From: Desulfuromonadales bacterium
GTDB taxonomy: Bacteria > Desulfobacterota > Desulfuromonadia > Geobacterales > Pseudopelobacteraceae
Length of the DNA: 17,696 nucleotides
Assembly: GCA_015688915.1 (NCBI GenBank)
Contig: JAATGX010000240.1
Span: 1-17,696 of the forward strand
Direction of reading: 5' to 3'
Positions 5,820 to 12,951 of the stretch are shown here, piece by piece. The notes beneath the pieces were generated by a model that saw only the letters and a list, made by a program, of their open reading frames with translations, searched no databases and was not told the origin of the DNA. The first letter of the stretch is position 1. Each line of letters opens with the position of its first letter. A program made the translations under genes and the position numbers.

Positions 5820-8195
5820 TCACCGGTCCAGGTCCGCCAGCACGAAATCCACCGAACCCAGGATGGCCAGAAAGTCGGCCACCAGCCATCCCCTGCTCAT
5901 GACCGGCAACGCCTGGATATGGGGGAAACTGGGGGTTTTGATGCGTACCCGGTAGGGGATGTTCAATCCGTCCGAGACGACAAAATAGCCGTTTTCCCCC
6001 TTGGGCGCCTCGATGGCTGAATAATTCTCTCCACGGGGCGGCGCCATGCCGCGGGTGCTGTTGACGAAATGATGGATCAGCGACTCGATATCCTTCAGGG
6101 TATCAGGCTTTTGCGGCAACGAGTAGCGGTAGTCGTCCGTAATCCACCGCCCCCCCGGCATGCCGGCCATGGCCTGCTCCACGATGCGCAGCGACTGCCT
6201 GATCTCCTCCACGCGCACCAGGTAGCGCGCCCAGCAGTCCCCTCCCTCGGCCACCGCCACATCAAACGTAAAACGATCATAGCCGGCGTACGGCATCTTT
6301 TTCCTGAGATCCCACTCCATGCCGCAGGCCCGCAGGTTGGGGCCCGAGAGCCCCCATTCCATGGCATCCTGACGCGAGATCACGCCGATGTCCTGAAGGC
6401 GCTTTTTGAATATGGGATTACCATTGAGAAGCTGTTCGTACTCCTTCAGGCGGGCGGGCATCCCTTCCAGGAATGCCTTCACCGGCCCCTCCCACCCCTC
6501 TGGCAGATCGTCGGCCACGCCGCCGATACGGAACCAGGCCGGATGCATCCGGCCGCCGGTGATCATCTCCACGATCTCGAAGATCCGCTCCCGGTCGGTG
6601 AAGGTGTAGAAGACCGGCGTCATGGCGCCCACGTCGTTGGCAAAGGTCCCCAGCCAGACCAGGTGGCTGGCGATGCGGAACAGTTCGGCCAGCATGACGC
6701 GGACAAACACCGCCCGGTCCGGCACGGTGATGCCGCAGAGCCGTTCCACGGAGTTGACGTAGGCCAGGTTGTTCTGCACCCCGGCCAGGTAGTCGATGCG
6801 GTCGGTATAGGGGATGAACTGGTTCCAGTGCTGGCGCTCGGCCATCTTCTCGGCGCCCCGGTGGTGATAGCCGATGTCGAAGTCGATGTCGGTGATCTCC
6901 TCGCCGTCAAGCTTGAGGATGCAACGGATGATGCCGTGGGTGCCGGGGTGCTGCGGCCCAAGGTTCAGCACCATCTCACCTTCGCCGACCCGCTCGAAGA
7001 ACTCGGTGGCGGGGAGCTGCGCATGGCGGCGGGCACCCTCGACCGTGTATGGCTCCATCTCGGTGGCGCGGAAGGGGTGGCTCTTGCGCAGGGGGTGCCC
7101 CTCCCAGTCGTGGGGCATCAGGATACGCCGCAGGTTGGGGTGGCCGCTGAAGCGGATGCCGTACATGTCGAAGACCTCCCGTTCGTACCAGGAGGCGGCC
7201 GGAAACACGGAGGTGACGCTGGGGACCCGGGGGGTGTCTCCCTCCAGCTCGGTTTTGACGCGCACATAGCCGGGAGCATCGAAGGAGAGCAGGTGGTAGT
7301 TGAGGGTGAAGTCTTTGTGGGCCGGACGCTGGCGGCGGCAGGAGTCGTCCACTGCGGCGATGTCCTCCAGGCGCCGGAAGGCGGCGCCGGAGCGCTGTTT
7401 CAGGTGCCGCAGCAGGTCGGGGACCACTTCTGCCGGGGCGCGCAACGTAAGCATGTCAGTGGCGGCGCCGTCAACGGTGACCAGTTCGCCGAACAGGTTG
7501 CCGATCTCTTGCGGAAGCCCGAAATCCGGGTATTCATGCCGAGGGGCGGGCGGACGCCACTGCTCGTCGCTGCGGGGCTGGCGCATGGCGGGATGCCCTA
7601 CCGAATCGCCACGCACCTTGATTGCTTCCATCCCCGGACCGCGCGGGTCGCAGGATTTGGTCTCGCCCGGCACCAGCACCGGCGCGGTCGTCCCCTGCCA
7701 GCCACCGGAGAGATGCAGCACCGGCCGCGCCGGCCGCTCCTGGGTACGGATCTTTTCCTGCAGCAGCATGAGCCCCTGCATGAACGCCTCGGGACGCGGC
7801 GGACAGCCGGGGACGTACACATCCACTGGCAGAATCTGGTTCACCCCCTGAACAACGCTGTAGATGTCGTACATCCCGCCCGAATTGGAGCAGCTCCCCA
7901 TGGAGATGACCCAGCGCGGTTCCGCCATCTGCTCGTACAGGTGCAGGACCGAAGGGGCCATCTTCTTGAACACGGTGCCGGCAATGACCATCAGGTCAGC
8001 CTCACGCGGGGTTCCACGCAGGACCTCGGCACCAAAGCGAGAGATATCGTGGCGCGAGGTAACGGAGGTCATCATCTCGACGAAACAGCAGGAAAGGCCG
8101 AAGAACATCGGCCAGAGGGAATTGGCACGCCCCCAGTTGATCAGGTCGTCCAGGCGGGTAATCAGGATGTTGTCGGGGATGGTGGGCTTAGTCAT
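5820..8195 (-). CDS. nuoBCD: NADH-quinone oxidoreductase subunits B, C and D as one fused chain
   Basis: A 791-residue fusion of three peripheral-arm subunits of complex I. Residues 1-165 are NuoB, with ligands of cluster N2: C36-C37 in GLSCCFVEMM, C102 in GSCSNSGG and C131 in VPGCPPRPEA. A proline/charge-rich linker of about 60 residues follows. Residues 230-375 are NuoC, with YEREVFDMYGI and GHPNLRRILMP. From about 405 to the end is NuoD, with LGPQHPGTHG and GYHHRGAEKMAE forming the quinone site. The start at 8193-8195 (MTKPTIPDN) is chosen over an upstream in-frame ATG at 8294, because the extra 33 residues are not NuoB-like and a GGTGA site precedes this ATG. Fused NuoC-D is common; the B-C-D fusion is a trait I associate with Geobacter relatives. 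No other nuo gene follows downstream, so the remaining subunits must be encoded elsewhere. Confidence 0.95.
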   Translation of the reverse strand: MTKPTIPDNILITRLDDLINWGRANSLWPMFFGLSCCFVEMMTSVTSRHDISRFGAEVLRGTPREADLMVIAGTVFKKMAPSVLHLYEQMAEPRWVISMGSCSNSGGMYDIYSVVQGVNQILPVDVYVPGCPPRPEAFMQGLMLLQEKIRTQERPARPVLHLSGGWQGTTAPVLVPGETKSCDPRGPGMEAIKVRGDSVGHPAMRQPRSDEQWRPPAPRHEYPDFGLPQEIGNLFGELVTVDGAATDMLTLRAPAEVVPDLLRHLKQRSGAAFRRLEDIAAVDDSCRRQRPAHKDFTLNYHLLSFDAPGYVRVKTELEGDTPRVPSVTSVFPAASWYEREVFDMYGIRFSGHPNLRRILMPHDWEGHPLRKSHPFRATEMEPYTVEGARRHAQLPATEFFERVGEGEMVLNLGPQHPGTHGIIRCILKLDGEEITDIDFDIGYHHRGAEKMAERQHWNQFIPYTDRIDYLAGVQNNLAYVNSVERLCGITVPDRAVFVRVMLAELFRIASHLVWLGTFANDVGAMTPVFYTFTDRERIFEIVEMITGGRMHPAWFRIGGVADDLPEGWEGPVKAFLEGMPARLKEYEQLLNGNPIFKKRLQDIGVISRQDAMEWGLSGPNLRACGMEWDLRKKMPYAGYDRFTFDVAVAEGGDCWARYLVRVEEIRQSLRIVEQAMAGMPGGRWITDDYRYSLPQKPDTLKDIESLIHHFVNSTRGMAPPRGENYSAIEAPKGENGYFVVSDGLNIPYRVRIKTPSFPHIQALPVMSRGWLVADFLAILGSVDFVLADLDR

Positions 8196-8318
8196 GTAGT
8201 CACCAGTGTTAAAGGAACGCGGATTTTTCGCAAGGTCAAGGCTGTCGAGGGGTTGCACGGAGGCATAGCAGCGCTGTGCCGCACGAGCGATCACGAAGAC
8301 TTACGCAGAGATTGCGGA

Positions 8319-8361
8319 CAATTCGCTTCTCGAATTGGACAGCGAAGGCTGCCCGAAGGGC
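8319..8361 (-). promoter_or_regulatory. Tandem, partly exclusive hairpins in the nuoA-nuoBCD gap
   Basis: Starting about eight bases after the nuoA stop, the transcript can form three compact hairpins. GCCC-TTC-GGGC (8351-8361) competes with GGGCAGC-CTTC-GCTGTCC (8337-8354, one G.U pair), because they share bases. CAATTCG-AGAAG-CGAATTG (8319-8337) abuts the second. No U-tract follows. They lie in a 173-base gap (8196-8368) that has no supported gene. Confidence 0.5.
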
Positions 8362-8368
8362 GAGGACG

Positions 8369-8764
8369 TTAGTCCGAGTCAAAAGCCGCGTTTCTCTCGC
8401 GGGAAGGTCCCCAGTCGAGCGCCCCCTTTTTCCACAACCAGACGAGACCGGCCAGCAGCACGACGACGAAAACGGTGATCTGGACCATGCCGGCCATTCC
8501 CAGCAGGTCCCAGGCCACCGCCCACGTGAAGATGAAGGCGGCCTCGACGTCAAAGACGATGAAAAAGATCGCCACCAGGTAAAAGGGAACCGGCCAGGCC
8601 AGGCGCGCAGTGCCGCTGGGAGCAACCCCCGACTCGTAGGGCATCTCCTTTGCCGGTGTTGTGCGTTTTGCCCCCAGCCACCAGGTGGCAAGCAGCAACG
8701 CACCTATCAGGGCAACCGAGGCGATGGCGTAAATGGTGAGTTGATAAAAGGCGGGCGTCAGCAT
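8369..8764 (-). CDS. nuoA: NADH-quinone oxidoreductase subunit A
   Basis: A small membrane subunit of complex I near the quinone chamber, 131 residues from the ATG at 8762-8764. It has three hydrophobic segments (about 7-29, 60-80 and 90-112) and the conserved loop MPYESGVAPSGTAR followed by PVPFYLVAIFFIVFDVEAAF, where the acidic residues of FDVEAAF are family hallmarks. A longer reading from a TTG at 8797 is unlikely: the added residues are not family-like, and a promoter -10 element lies inside them. There is no ribosome site in front of the ATG, and the promoter places the start codon at or near +1. It is first in an operon with nuoBCD, after an unusually long 173-base gap. Confidence 0.94.
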   Translation of the reverse strand: MLTPAFYQLTIYAIASVALIGALLLATWWLGAKRTTPAKEMPYESGVAPSGTARLAWPVPFYLVAIFFIVFDVEAAFIFTWAVAWDLLGMAGMVQITVFVVVLLAGLVWLWKKGALDWGPSRERNAAFDSD

Positions 8765-8770
8765 GTGACA

Positions 8771-8797
8771 ACTATACCAGATGTCGGCGCAGTGCAA
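8771..8797 (-). promoter_or_regulatory. Sigma70-type promoter of nuoA with extended -10
   Basis: On the minus strand TTGCAC (8792-8797) or TTTGCA (8793-8798) is followed after 15 or 16 bases by TATAGT (8771-8776), preceded by TGG to give an extended -10. Only six bases (TGTCAC) separate the -10 from the nuoA ATG, predicting a start site at or next to the A of the start codon. Confidence 0.6.
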
Positions 8798-8841
8798 AAG
8801 ATTAGATTCTTCCCCAACCGATATACATCCTGGAGCGATAA

Positions 8842-8874
8842 GAAAAAAAGGAGACGCATCTCAGCGCCGTCCCC
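8842..8874 (-). terminator. Intrinsic terminator of the hybrid kinase gene
   Basis: On the minus strand GGGGACG (8868-8874) pairs with CGTCTCC (8850-8856), with one mismatch, around an 11-base loop, and is followed by an uninterrupted T7 run and CTTAT. It begins 27 bases after the kinase stop and separates it from the nuoA promoter. Confidence 0.65.
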
Positions 8875-8900
8875 TTCCCTTACCTGCCTTGAAACCCGGT

Positions 8901-10607
8901 TCACGCGACCCCCAGCATCTGTTTGACCATCGCCATGAGCTGTTCCGCCCTAAAGGGCTTTTTCAGAAAAGTGACCTCTTCCTCAAGCGGCCTTTCGTGA
9001 ACGACCACATGGCTGGTGTAGCCGGAGATGTAAAGCACCGGCATACCGGGGCGCCTGCCGCGCAGGCTTTCATACAGTTCCATGCCGTTCATCTCGGGCA
9101 TGATCACATCGGTGATCATCAGGGCCAGGGAATCGGCATGGGAGCGCTCGATTTCCTGGGCCTTGAGCGGCGAGTCGGCCACCAGAACCTTGAAACCGCC
9201 TGTTTCGAGCAGGTCGACAACCATTTCACGAACCATCCGGTCGTCCTCCACCAACAGTATGGTTGTGCCACCCGGCCGGGGGGACCTGTCGGGCTGGCCT
9301 GGCCGCCACTCCTCTGCCGGCGGGATATCTTCGGCCGTTGCCGGCAGGTAGATCGCAAACGAGGTGCCCTCTCCCACATGGCTCTTCACCTCGATATATC
9401 CCTCGTGCTGCTTGATGATACCGTAGACGGTGGCCAGCCCCAGCCCGGTTCCGTGCCCGATCTCCTTGGTGGTGAAAAACGGCTCGTAGATATGGAGCAG
9501 CGTCTCGTCGTCCATCCCGCAACCATTATCGTCAAAAGCCAGAAGGATGTAGGGGCCGGGAATCATGCCATGGTGCAGTCGCACAAACTCGTCATCAAGC
9601 AGAACATGTCCCGTTTCCATAGTGATGACGCCATTTCCTTCAATGGCGTCCTGGGCATTCACCGTCAGATTGAGCAGCACCTGCTCCAACTGGCCGCGAT
9701 CAGCCTGAATACGCGCGCCTCCCGGAGCCAGACGCACCTTTATGGCAATATCTTCCCGGATGGTGCGCCTGAGGATATCCTGAAACGAATCGATGACTTC
9801 GTTCAAGTCCAGCGCCTCCATGCAGAGCATCTGTTTCCGGCCGAACGACAACAGCTTCTGGGTCAGATCCTTTGCCTTGTGCGCGGCGGTTATCACGCCG
9901 TCCACCCGCCGGGACTGGGGGTGGTCCGCGGGCAGGCCGCGCTTGATCATGTCGGCATACACGATGATCGGGGTCAGCAGGTTGTTGAAGTCATGGGCAA
10001 TTCCCCCGGCCAGTTGCCCGATCGCCTCGATCTTCTGGACATGGAGCAACTGTTCTTCCAACCGCTTGCGAATGTCTTCATCCCGCACCCGTCCAATGGC
10101 GATGCTGGCCAGGTGGGCGGCCGACTCCATAAGCTGGATCTCGTCCTCTTTGGGGGTCCGCGGTTCCCGGTAATACATGGCAAACGTTCCCAGTAACCCG
10201 CCATCCGAGGAGAGAATCGGCTCGGACCAGCAGGCACGCAGACCAGCCTCCCTGGCCGGTGTAAACCCCTTCCAATAAGGGTGCCCCTCGATCTCCTCCA
10301 CGATAACGCGTTGTTTGCTGAAAGCGGCTGAACCGCACGATCCCATGCCCGGAGCGATCCTCAATCCGTCAACGGCCTTATTGTAAAAATCGGGCAGACT
10401 GGGGGCCGCCGCATGTCGCAGACGTGTTCCGGTCGCATCCGCCAGAAGCACCGAACAGAGCACCCCGGCGTTCTCCTGCTCGACAAAACGAACGATGAGT
10501 TCCAGCACATCGGTCAGTGACGTGCCCGTAGCCATCTTTTCCAGTATCTTGAGCCAGGTCTGTTCCCGCATCTTATCCCGTTTACGCCGCGTACTGTCCA
10601 TGACCAT
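8901..10607 (-). CDS. Soluble hybrid sensor histidine kinase (GAF-HisKA-HATPase-REC)
   Basis: A two-component hybrid kinase without transmembrane segments. Numbering from a GTG at 10634, a GAF-like sensor domain covers about 30-185 (GLRIAPGMGSCGSAAF, ACWSEPILSSDGGLLGTFAMYY). The phosphoacceptor is H214 in LAGGIAHDFNNLL. The ATPase N-box is LNLTVNAQDAIEG (N326), with G1 DDNGCGMD and G2 GHGTGLGLATVYGI. A C-terminal receiver domain (457-575) has acidic D464/D465, phosphoacceptor D509 in ITDVIMPEMNG and K559 in FLKKPF. The phosphate would thus pass from H214 to D509, and a further partner is probably needed for output. The start is uncertain: the ATG at 10605-10607 has a GGGG about ten bases upstream; GTG 10632-10634 and ATGs at 10599-10601 and 10569-10571 are alternatives. 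The signal is unknown; GAF domains bind small molecules. It appears monocistronic. Confidence 0.93.
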   Translation of the reverse strand: MVMDSTRRKRDKMREQTWLKILEKMATGTSLTDVLELIVRFVEQENAGVLCSVLLADATGTRLRHAAAPSLPDFYNKAVDGLRIAPGMGSCGSAAFSKQRVIVEEIEGHPYWKGFTPAREAGLRACWSEPILSSDGGLLGTFAMYYREPRTPKEDEIQLMESAAHLASIAIGRVRDEDIRKRLEEQLLHVQKIEAIGQLAGGIAHDFNNLLTPIIVYADMIKRGLPADHPQSRRVDGVITAAHKAKDLTQKLLSFGRKQMLCMEALDLNEVIDSFQDILRRTIREDIAIKVRLAPGGARIQADRGQLEQVLLNLTVNAQDAIEGNGVITMETGHVLLDDEFVRLHHGMIPGPYILLAFDDNGCGMDDETLLHIYEPFFTTKEIGHGTGLGLATVYGIIKQHEGYIEVKSHVGEGTSFAIYLPATAEDIPPAEEWRPGQPDRSPRPGGTTILLVEDDRMVREMVVDLLETGGFKVLVADSPLKAQEIERSHADSLALMITDVIMPEMNGMELYESLRGRRPGMPVLYISGYTSHVVVHERPLEEEVTFLKKPFRAEQLMAMVKQMLGVA

Positions 10608-10679
10608 GCTGTTATGGCCCCACTGTTTCCACACGTGCCTTTTTACCCGGCTTTAAAAGATTTCCTTGTTCGTGTGGGC

Positions 10680-10709
10680 AATCTACCACCCCGAATGAAC
10701 CATAGTCAA
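10680..10709 (-). promoter_or_regulatory. Candidate promoter of the hybrid kinase gene
   Basis: On the minus strand TTGACT (10704-10709) and TAGATT (10680-10685) are separated by 18 bases. A start near 10673 would give a leader of about 65 bases to the preferred ATG. A short GC-rich palindromic patch (ACCGCGGT, 10717-10724) lies just upstream of the -35. Confidence 0.45.
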
Positions 10710-10743
10710 TGTGATTGCCGCGGTGGTTTTCCGCCCTCAAACG

Positions 10744-10785
10744 CAGAAACGCCCCACCACTTTGTTAAGCGATGGGGCGTTTCTG
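10744..10785. terminator. Hairpin after the 5S-like sequence (family member 1)
   Basis: CAGAAACGCCCC (10744-10755) pairs with GGGGCGTTTCTG (10774-10785); the inner part is extended by A-T, C.A mismatch and C-G steps around a TTTGTTAA loop. A T-rich tail (TTTTATTT) follows on the plus strand; on the minus strand the tail is only CGTTTG. It sits seven bases beyond the 5S-like element, the same position as the hairpin after the true 5S. It can also insulate the kinase gene from upstream transcription. Confidence 0.7.
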
Positions 10786-10791
10786 TTTTAT

Positions 10792-10900
10792 TTCCGGCGG
10801 CGACCTGATCTCCCGCACGGCTACGGTGCGGCATCATCCCTGCGCCTTCGGGATCGACCTCCGTGTTCGGGGCAGGGGCGGGTCAACCGTTCCCGCCGCC
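10792..10900 (-). ncRNA. Divergent 5S-rRNA-like sequence overlapping the adh 3' end
   Basis: The minus strand resembles the true 5S at 16456-16573. CGAACACGG, GATGAT, GGTCGCCGCCGG and the flanking TTTATT are shared, and the 3' 48 bases match at about three quarters of positions by hand count. Helices can be drawn in 5S order: helix I GGCGGC/GCCGCC (6 bp), helix II CGGGA/TCCCG, helix III-like TTGACC/GGTCGA, helix IV CCGCAC/GTGCGG. In helix IV two G.U pairs of the true 5S are replaced by G-C pairs, suggesting conserved structure rather than simple decay. Length is about 109 against 118. Its 5' strand overlaps the last codons and stop of adh. It could be a foreign 5S copy, a relic, or a structured 3' UTR. 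Confidence 0.65.
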
Positions 10901-11941
10901 TTTCAGGCTGGCCATGTCGATCACGAAGCGATAGCGCACATCGCTGCGCAGCACCCGTTCATACGCCTCGTTGACCTGCTGGATCGGGATCACCTCCACA
11001 TCGGACGCCACCCCGTGCGCGGCGCAGAAATCGAGCATTTCCTGGGTCTCGCGGATGCCGCCGATGAGCGAACCGGCCAGGCGGCGGCGCTGCATGACCA
11101 GCGGGGCGGCGGAGAGCGGCACCGGGTCGGGGATGCCCACCAGCACCATGGTCCGGTCACGTTTCAGGAGTCCCAGGTAGGCGTTGTAGTCGTGGGGGGC
11201 TGAAACCGTATCGAGAATGAAGTCGAAACGAAGCGCATTGGCCTTGAACGCTCCGGGGTCGCCGGTGGCCACGAAATCGTCGGCGCCCAGGGCCAGCGCC
11301 GCCTCGCGCTTGCCCTGCGAATGGCTGAGCACGGTGACCTGCGCTCCCATGGCCTTGGCTATCTTCACCCCCATGTGGCCGAGTCCCCCCAACCCCACGA
11401 TCGCAACGCGGTCGCCCGGCCGCACCCCGAAGCGGTGCAGCGGCGAATAGGTGGTGATGCCGGCGCAGAGGAGCGGCGCCACCCGCTCCAGCGGCAGGCT
11501 GGCCGGGATGCGCAGCACGTAATCCTCGTTGACGGTTATGTGGGTGGAATAGCCGCCATAGGTCGGTGTCGAGCCGTCGCGCTCGTAGCTGTTGTAGGTG
11601 GCGTTCATCCCCTGTTCGCAATACTGTTCCTCCCCTTCCCGGCACGCGTCGCACTCATGGCAGGAGTCGATGAAACAGCCCACGCCGACGATGTCGCCGG
11701 TCTTCCACTTGGTGACGTGGTCGCCGGTCCGCGTCACCGTGCCGACGATCTCGTGCCCGGGGACCATGGGAAAGATGGAACCGCCCCATTCATCGCGGAC
11801 CTGGTGAATATCGGAGTGGCAGATGCCGCAGTAGAGAATGTCGATCAGGACCTCGTGCGGGCCCGGTTCCCGGCGCTGGATAGTGAACGGAGCGAGTGCC
11901 GATCGCGCCGAAGCGGCTGCGTATGCGGGAGTATGCAACAT
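10883..11941 (-). CDS. Zn-dependent NAD(P)-alcohol dehydrogenase (YahK/cinnamyl-alcohol type)
   Basis: A medium-chain dehydrogenase that would interconvert primary alcohols and aldehydes in the cytosol. It is 352 residues from the ATG at 11939-11941, chosen because GGAGGT lies seven bases before it; an ATG five codons upstream lacks a ribosome site and contains that GGAGGT in its own coding sequence. Catalytic zinc ligands are C41 (CGICHSD), H63 (PGHE) and C159 (LLCAGIT); structural zinc ligands are C94, C97, C100 and C108. The Rossmann motif is GLGGLGHMG at 183-191. The second strand ends in LSHSQGK rather than an acidic residue, favouring NADPH. The protein ends RFVIDMASL, the usual family end as I recall it, plus KGGGNG, and the extra tail is encoded inside the 5S-like element. 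It has its own promoter. Confidence 0.94.
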   Translation of the reverse strand: MLHTPAYAAASARSALAPFTIQRREPGPHEVLIDILYCGICHSDIHQVRDEWGGSIFPMVPGHEIVGTVTRTGDHVTKWKTGDIVGVGCFIDSCHECDACREGEEQYCEQGMNATYNSYERDGSTPTYGGYSTHITVNEDYVLRIPASLPLERVAPLLCAGITTYSPLHRFGVRPGDRVAIVGLGGLGHMGVKIAKAMGAQVTVLSHSQGKREAALALGADDFVATGDPGAFKANALRFDFILDTVSAPHDYNAYLGLLKRDRTMVLVGIPDPVPLSAAPLVMQRRRLAGSLIGGIRETQEMLDFCAAHGVASDVEVIPIQQVNEAYERVLRSDVRYRFVIDMASLKGGGNG

Positions 11942-11980
11942 GTCTGGTACCTCCATGCGAAGATTTCAATAGCGTGACAA

Positions 11981-12009
11981 AGTGTATGCCGCCATCGGCG
12001 ATATGGCAA
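11981..12009 (-). promoter_or_regulatory. Promoter of the alcohol dehydrogenase gene
   Basis: On the minus strand TTGCCA (12004-12009) and TACACT (11981-11986) are separated by exactly 17 bases, upstream of the adh ribosome site. The spacer holds GCCGATGGC, a short palindrome-like patch that could be an operator. Confidence 0.5.
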
Positions 12010-12080
12010 TGCACGTTTCTGCTGATGTCGTGCCTGATCCTGCCGCCGGCCGTAAAGTAATCGAACTGCTCCTTGGCCCT

Positions 12081-12899
12081 CTATCTGAGCCCCCGGTTGA
12101 AATTCTTGATACGCTTGTAAGGCGTGCCGGGGCCGAACCATTTGTCGAAAATCTTGTCGGCCTCGCCGCTTTTCTCCATTTCCATGAGGGTGGTGTTGAT
12201 GAAATCGAGAAGGCGCTTATCGCCTTTACGCACGGCAAGCCCGTATGCGTCGCCGGATATCTGGGCCGGGGAAATCTCGAATTCCTCCTTGTCCGGCATA
12301 TCCAGATAGAGGCCCCTCAGAATGACTTCGTCGGTGGATAACGCCACGACCTCCCCCTTTCTCAGGGCCTGAAACACCTGGGGATAGGTATCGTAGTAGC
12401 GCACGACGGTCGTGGGAATCTCCTTCGCCAATACCTCTCCGCCCGTGGTGCCATTGGCAACTCCCACCGTTTTTCCGGCAAAATCGCGAGGGTACTTATA
12501 CGGTCCCCCTTTCTTGACAATGAACCGTTGTCCCGTCAAAAAATAGGTGTAGCTGAAATCCACCTGTTTCGCCCGTTCCGGAGTGACCGTCATGGATGCC
12601 GCAACGATGTCGATCTCGCCGTTCCTGAGCTGCTCTATACGGGTCTCCGGCGTCGTTGGCACGAATTTCACCTTTACCCCCAGTCTCCCGGCAATGGCAT
12701 TGACATAATCGATATCGTACCCGATGTTCCGCCCGGTCCGTTTGTCGATAACCCCGAAAGGCGGCAGCGAGTCCCTGACGCCGGCAACCAGAACACCTTT
12801 TTTCTTCACTTCGGACAGCGTGTCTCCGCTCAGGGCGGCGCCGGCGTCGGCTGCCGCCAATCCCAGCGCGATCATTACCAGTGGTATCAGTGTTTTCAT
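12081..12899 (-). CDS. Periplasmic family-3 solute-binding protein (amino-acid type)
   Basis: A 272-residue binding protein of the polar amino-acid ABC transporter family. An N-terminal signal peptide (MKTLIPLVMIALGLAAADAGA, cleavage near residue 22) directs it to the periplasm. The SBP_bac_3 fold is evident: KGVLVAGVRDSLPPFGVID, IGYDIDYVNAIAGRLG, NGEIDIVAASMTVTPERAKQVDFS with the Arg/Asp of the amino-acid site, and AGKTVGVANGTTGG. A strong AAGGAG lies six to seven bases before the ATG. No permease or ATPase gene is adjacent: upstream is a pseudogene and downstream the adh gene, so it is an orphan that must work with a transporter encoded elsewhere or as a sensor input. The ligand cannot be assigned. 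Confidence 0.92.
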   Translation of the reverse strand: MKTLIPLVMIALGLAAADAGAALSGDTLSEVKKKGVLVAGVRDSLPPFGVIDKRTGRNIGYDIDYVNAIAGRLGVKVKFVPTTPETRIEQLRNGEIDIVAASMTVTPERAKQVDFSYTYFLTGQRFIVKKGGPYKYPRDFAGKTVGVANGTTGGEVLAKEIPTTVVRYYDTYPQVFQALRKGEVVALSTDEVILRGLYLDMPDKEEFEISPAQISGDAYGLAVRKGDKRLLDFINTTLMEMEKSGEADKIFDKWFGPGTPYKRIKNFNRGLR

Positions 12900-12951
12900 C
12901 GTATTCTCCTTTCTTTTTTCATTCCCGGACGAGACAGGTTCTCCGTGTTGT

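Noticed and set aside
8196..8294. N-terminal extension of nuoBCD to an ATG at 8294
   Set aside because: The extra residues are not NuoB-like and come from the hairpin-rich gap; MTKPTIPDN at 8195 is preceded by a GGTGA site.
6069..8372. A 767-codon open frame on the plus strand opposite nuoBCD
   Set aside because: It mirrors nuoBCD, whose protein has all catalytic motifs; the plus-strand translation has no recognisable domain and is explained by GC-rich codon usage.
8781..10196. A 471-codon plus-strand frame opposite the hybrid kinase
   Set aside because: Antisense shadow of the kinase, which has complete HisKA, HATPase and REC motifs.
10614..10974. Short plus-strand ORFs across the 5S-like element
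   Set aside because: They run through the terminator hairpin, the 5S-like RNA and the antisense of adh; no ribosome site or family match.
11982..12341. Small plus-strand gene between adh and the binding protein
   Set aside because: Most of it is antisense to the binding-protein gene and it has no ribosome site.
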